This document shows, piece by piece, positions 61,109 through 64,000 of a DNA stretch of 64,000 bases. Source of the stretch: Carnobacterium maltaromaticum DSM 20342 (lineage in GTDB: Bacteria; Bacillota; Bacilli; Lactobacillales; Carnobacteriaceae). Below the pieces are notes generated by a model. That model had not been told where the DNA came from. It saw only the letters and a program-made list of their open reading frames with translations, and did no database searches. The first letter of the stretch is position 1, and every line of letters begins with the position of its first letter. The stretch is taken from assembly GCF_000744945.1 (NCBI RefSeq), contig NZ_JQMX01000001.1, positions 868,001 to 932,000 of the forward strand, read 5' to 3'. Both the position numbers and the translations under genes were made by a program.

Positions 61109-61888
61109 TTATATCAGATTTAGCTCTTCTAGTGCAAGAGCAATTCCATCTTCATTATTGTTTTTAGTCACTTTATTCGCACGCAATTTTACTTCTTCAA
61201 AAGCATTTCCCATTGCGACACCAACTCCCACTTTTGTTAATAGTTCTAAATCATTTAAACCATCGCCAAAAGCCATTGTATCTTCAACAGCAATCCCTTT
61301 TGATTGGGCCATTTTTAAGGCTGTATTCGCCTTAGATCCATCGTGAGGTAAAATATCAACACCAAAATCATGCCATCTTACAAAGCGGAATTGTGGAAAT
61401 TGACCACTTTCATAAAGTGCATGATCATCTGTACCATAAAAAATTAAACTTTGATACAATGTATTGTTTTGATAGAAGTCCCGATCATATTCAGGAACAC
61501 CAAAATCAATACTGCGCATTGCCTCTGACATCATAAAATCTGCCTCTGCATCTCTTCTCCGCAATAATTCTGGTGATTGGTAAACTAATTGATGTCTATT
61601 TTGATCTGCTACTTGAATTAAACGTTGATATTCAGCTGCATTCAAGGTATTTTCATAAACAAGCTCATGTTGAAAATAGCCTGCAGCTCCATTACAGACA
61701 ATATAATTTTCGAAGTCTAATTCTTCAATTACATCACGAGCTAAAAATAAATTTCGACCTGTTGCAATTGCAACTTCATGTCCATTTTTTTTCAATTGTT
61801 TCAGTGCTTCTTTTGTGCTCGGCAATACTTTTTTTTCATCTGTTAGTAAGGTACCATCAATATCAAAAAAAATCATTTTTTTTTGCAT
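61109..61888 (-). CDS. HAD-superfamily sugar-phosphatase, Cof type
   Basis: 259 residues from ATG 61888, set by GGTGGAG; the upstream extension is not supported. Motif I FFDIDGTLLT, TGRN, and GDGLNDLELL near 212. Second Cof-type phosphatase in the window; substrate unknown. Confidence 0.87.
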   Translation of the reverse strand: MQKKMIFFDIDGTLLTDEKKVLPSTKEALKQLKKNGHEVAIATGRNLFLARDVIEELDFENYIVCNGAAGYFQHELVYENTLNAAEYQRLIQVADQNRHQLVYQSPELLRRRDAEADFMMSEAMRSIDFGVPEYDRDFYQNNTLYQSLIFYGTDDHALYESGQFPQFRFVRWHDFGVDILPHDGSKANTALKMAQSKGIAVEDTMAFGDGLNDLELLTKVGVGVAMGNAFEEVKLRANKVTKNNNEDGIALALEELNLI

Positions 61889-61971
61889 GTATTCTCCACC
61901 TAATTCTATTTTTTTCCTGCACAATCTATTTTACCTGTTTTTTACTGAAAGCGCAAAACTTCTTTTTCTAA

Positions 61972-62157
61972 TTAAGGCTTCGGCTTTTCATTCCATTTTT
62001 TAGGACTCCACAGCTCCCCTTCTAAGGCAATCTGTAAACTTTCATTATCCGATTTTATTTCATCTATATAAGCAAGTGTTTCATTCACTATAAAAGTACT
62101 TTTTTCATCTACTGCTAGTTTTCTCAACTCATTTTTTATCCATTCAGATGTTTCCAT
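61972..62157 (-). CDS. Small hypothetical protein
   Basis: 61 residues from ATG 62157, which follows a perfect AAGGAGGAG. It starts METSEWIKNELRKLAVDEKS and ends WNEKPKP; charged, helical, no membrane segment or known motif. The strong RBS supports a real gene. The open frame upstream (16 codons) is not used. Confidence 0.7.
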   Translation of the reverse strand: METSEWIKNELRKLAVDEKSTFIVNETLAYIDEIKSDNESLQIALEGELWSPKKWNEKPKP

Positions 62158-62240
62158 TTGAACTCCTCCTTCACAATAACTACTCCTAGTATACGCTAAT
62201 TTCAATTAAATTGCCCATTCTTAAAACTAAACAAGATACA

Positions 62241-62274
62241 AAAAAAGTCAGAAACAGAATAACTGTCTCTGACT
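62241..62274 (-). terminator. Terminator after the ABC exporter gene
   Basis: AGTCAGAGACAG/CTGTTTCTGACT, 12 pairs with one wobble, then seven T on the minus strand. Confidence 0.9.
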
Positions 62275-62283
62275 AGAATTTTT

Positions 62284-64000
62284 TTATTCAGCTTCTTCAC
62301 TAAATTGGCTATTATACAATTTCTCATAAAATCCGCCTTTAGCTAATAAACTTTCATGTGTTCCTTGTTCAATAATCTCGCCTTGATCCATCACTAAAAT
62401 TAAATCAGCATCGCGAATTGTCGACAATCTATGAGCAATGACAAAACTTGTACGACCCTCCATCACTCGTTTCATAGCTTTTTGAATTAAAGCTTCTAAA
62501 CGAGTATCAACTGAACTTGTCGCTTCATCTAAAATAAGAATTTTAGGATTTGAAATTACCGCACGAGCAATAGTTAATAGCTGTTTTTGTCCCAATGAAA
62601 TATTTGACGCTTCTTGATTTAAAATCATATCATATCCATTTGGCAATGTACGGATAAAATGATCAACATTGGCTGTTTTTGCAGCATCAACCACTTCATA
62701 CTCAGTCGCATCTAATTTACCAAAACGAATATTATCCGAAATACTTGCATTGTATAACCACGCGTCCTGTAACACCATCCCAAATTGTGAACGCACATCA
62801 GCGCGAGACATCTCTTTTGTATCAATGCCATCTATTTTTATTGCTCCTTGATCAACATCGTAAAAGCGCATCAATAAATTAATTAAAGTTGTCTTCCCAG
62901 CTCCAGTTGGTCCAACAATTGCGACTGTTTGACCACTTTTCACTTCGACATTTAAGTCTTTAATTAAAGGATTGCTCTTATTATAACCAAATTGCACATG
63001 TTCAAAACTCACATTTCCTTCAACTTTTTCAGGAAGTGGACGTTGGACTTGATCTGGTTTCTCTTCAGGCTCATCTAAAATTTCAAATACTCGACCTGTT
63101 GCAGCTGCTGCACTTTGTAAAACCCCAGAAAGTTGAGTAATTTGTGAAATCGGTTGGTTTATTTGCCAAACATACTGTGTGAAAGCTTGCAAATTACCTA
63201 AAGTTAGAGTTCCTTGAATAACTGCATATCCACCAAAAACAGCTACTCCAATATAGCCAAGATTGGAAACTAACCCAACTAAAGGCATCATAATACCAGA
63301 AATAAATGCTGCTTTAAAGCCAAAACTAGCTAAACGATGATTGATTTCTTTAAATTCTTTCAATGTATCAGCTTCTTTTCCATATAATTTGATTACAGAA
63401 AATCCACTAAAACTCTCTTGAACATATCCATTCAGTTCACCTAAAGATTTTTGTTGTCCTTTAAAATAAGGTTGCGATTTATTTACGACAAATTTAGAAA
63501 TCAAAATAGATACAGGAATGGTAACAATTAAAATTAGAGCCAATGGTATTGAAAGAACTAACATCATACCAACAGCAAATACAATTCCCAAAACAGAATT
63601 AACAATTTGAATCAAGCTTTGTTGCATCGCATTACTGATAGCATCAACATCATTTGTTACTCGACTTAAGATATTCCCTTGTTGATTTTTGTCAAAATAT
63701 GAAACTGGCAGACGATTAATTTTATTATCTATGTCTGCTCTTAAATCACGCATTGTATTTTGCACCACATTTGTCATTAACCAAGCAGATGCGTACATTG
63801 TAATTTGATAAACCAATGCAATAATCAACATATATATAATAATTTCTATTACATATGGAAAATTAATCGCTGCTCCTGCAACACCATTGGCAATATCCGC
63901 AACATTATGGCCCACCTCTGTCAAAATAAGGCCCATAATAAATGGTTGAAGAGCATTGGCAAACATACAGATAACCGTTAAAAGTAGCGCTACAATAAAA
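62284..64000 (-). CDS. ABC exporter (fused membrane and ATPase domains), N-terminus cut by window edge
   Basis: At least 571 codons; the frame stays open to the right edge, so the ATG at 63966 is internal. Membrane domain with about five visible spans, then ATPase domain: Walker A GPTGAGKTT, Q-loop MVLQDAWLY, signature NISLGQKQ (differs from LSGGQ), Walker B ILILDEATSS, H-loop VIAHRLST. It resembles one half of heterodimeric multidrug exporters such as LmrCD/YheHI; the partner would lie outside the window. Confidence 0.9.
   Translation of the reverse strand, partial: FIVALLLTVICMFANALQPFIMGLILTEVGHNVADIANGVAGAAINFPYVIEIIIYMLIIALVYQITMYASAWLMTNVVQNTMRDLRADIDNKINRLPVSYFDKNQQGNILSRVTNDVDAISNAMQQSLIQIVNSVLGIVFAVGMMLVLSIPLALILIVTIPVSILISKFVVNKSQPYFKGQQKSLGELNGYVQESFSGFSVIKLYGKEADTLKEFKEINHRLASFGFKAAFISGIMMPLVGLVSNLGYIGVAVFGGYAVIQGTLTLGNLQAFTQYVWQINQPISQITQLSGVLQSAAAATGRVFEILDEPEEKPDQVQRPLPEKVEGNVSFEHVQFGYNKSNPLIKDLNVEVKSGQTVAIVGPTGAGKTTLINLLMRFYDVDQGAIKIDGIDTKEMSRADVRSQFGMVLQDAWLYNASISDNIRFGKLDATEYEVVDAAKTANVDHFIRTLPNGYDMILNQEASNISLGQKQLLTIARAVISNPKILILDEATSSVDTRLEALIQKAMKRVMEGRTSFVIAHRLSTIRDADLILVMDQGEIIEQGTHESLLAKGGFYEKLYNSQFSEEAE

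Overview
The window is a low-GC Gram-positive chromosome segment, most likely a lactic acid bacterium of the Carnobacterium/Enterococcus type. The clues are purine-rich Shine-Dalgarno sites, classical -35/-10 promoters with 17-base spacers, B. subtilis-style LexA boxes, an enterococcal-like PDH operon, an ascorbate PTS, and long gene order shared with B. subtilis: typA, ylaN, ftsW, pyc, a ylbC-like gene, ylbF, ylbG, rsmD, coaD, sepM/ylbL. The genus is inferred, not shown. Most genes lie on the minus strand and both window edges cut genes (asd on the left, an ABC exporter on the right).

Layout. 1-3.9 kb: asd, an alpha/beta hydrolase, a HAD phosphatase and birA, with one copy of a 121-bp intergenic repeat. 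4-6.8 kb: rpsO-pnp. 6.9-14.9 kb: a complete L-ascorbate operon (ulaG-A-B-C-D-E-F) followed by its probable PRD-type regulator, which is cut in two by an in-frame TGA. 15-18.5 kb: proC-uvrB behind a LexA-box promoter, and rpsT with a TTG start. 18.7-35 kb: holA, comEC-comEB-comEA, sepM, coaD, rsmD, ylbG, ylbF, a CAP-domain protein, pyruvate carboxylase, ftsW, ylaN, typA. 35.6-41 kb: the oxidative TCA branch acn-citZ-icd with a strong promoter and an upstream dyad placed like the CcpC site of B. subtilis citB. 41.4-49.2 kb: suhB, a UPF0223 gene, an LDH-fold protein lacking the LDH catalytic residues, and pdhABCD. 49.8-53 kb: mgtA behind a Mg2+ M-box riboswitch, a terminator and a 32-codon leader ORF. 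53-55.5 kb: gdhA, def and a tandem pair of the 121-bp repeat.

The most unusual part is 56.1-60.5 kb. A GH25-LysM endolysin, a holin, an ArpU-type late regulator, a Cro/CI-type repressor and an ImmA-type metallopeptidase are present with no phage structural, replication or integration genes in the window. The divergent repressor and arpU promoters are each overlapped by copies of a dyad, TTGATT-N3-AATCAA. About 0.8 kb further on, a 49-codon ORF of unknown function has a near-consensus promoter with a perfect LexA box in its spacer. Together they look like a DNA-damage-responsive lysis module kept as a small chromosomal cassette.

Metabolically, pyruvate feeds PDH (acetyl-CoA) and pyruvate carboxylase (oxaloacetate); citrate synthase, aconitase and isocitrate dehydrogenase make 2-oxoglutarate, and GdhA converts it to glutamate. 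This is a biosynthetic half-cycle rather than a respiratory one, as far as this window shows. BirA supplies the biotinylation that pyruvate carboxylase needs.
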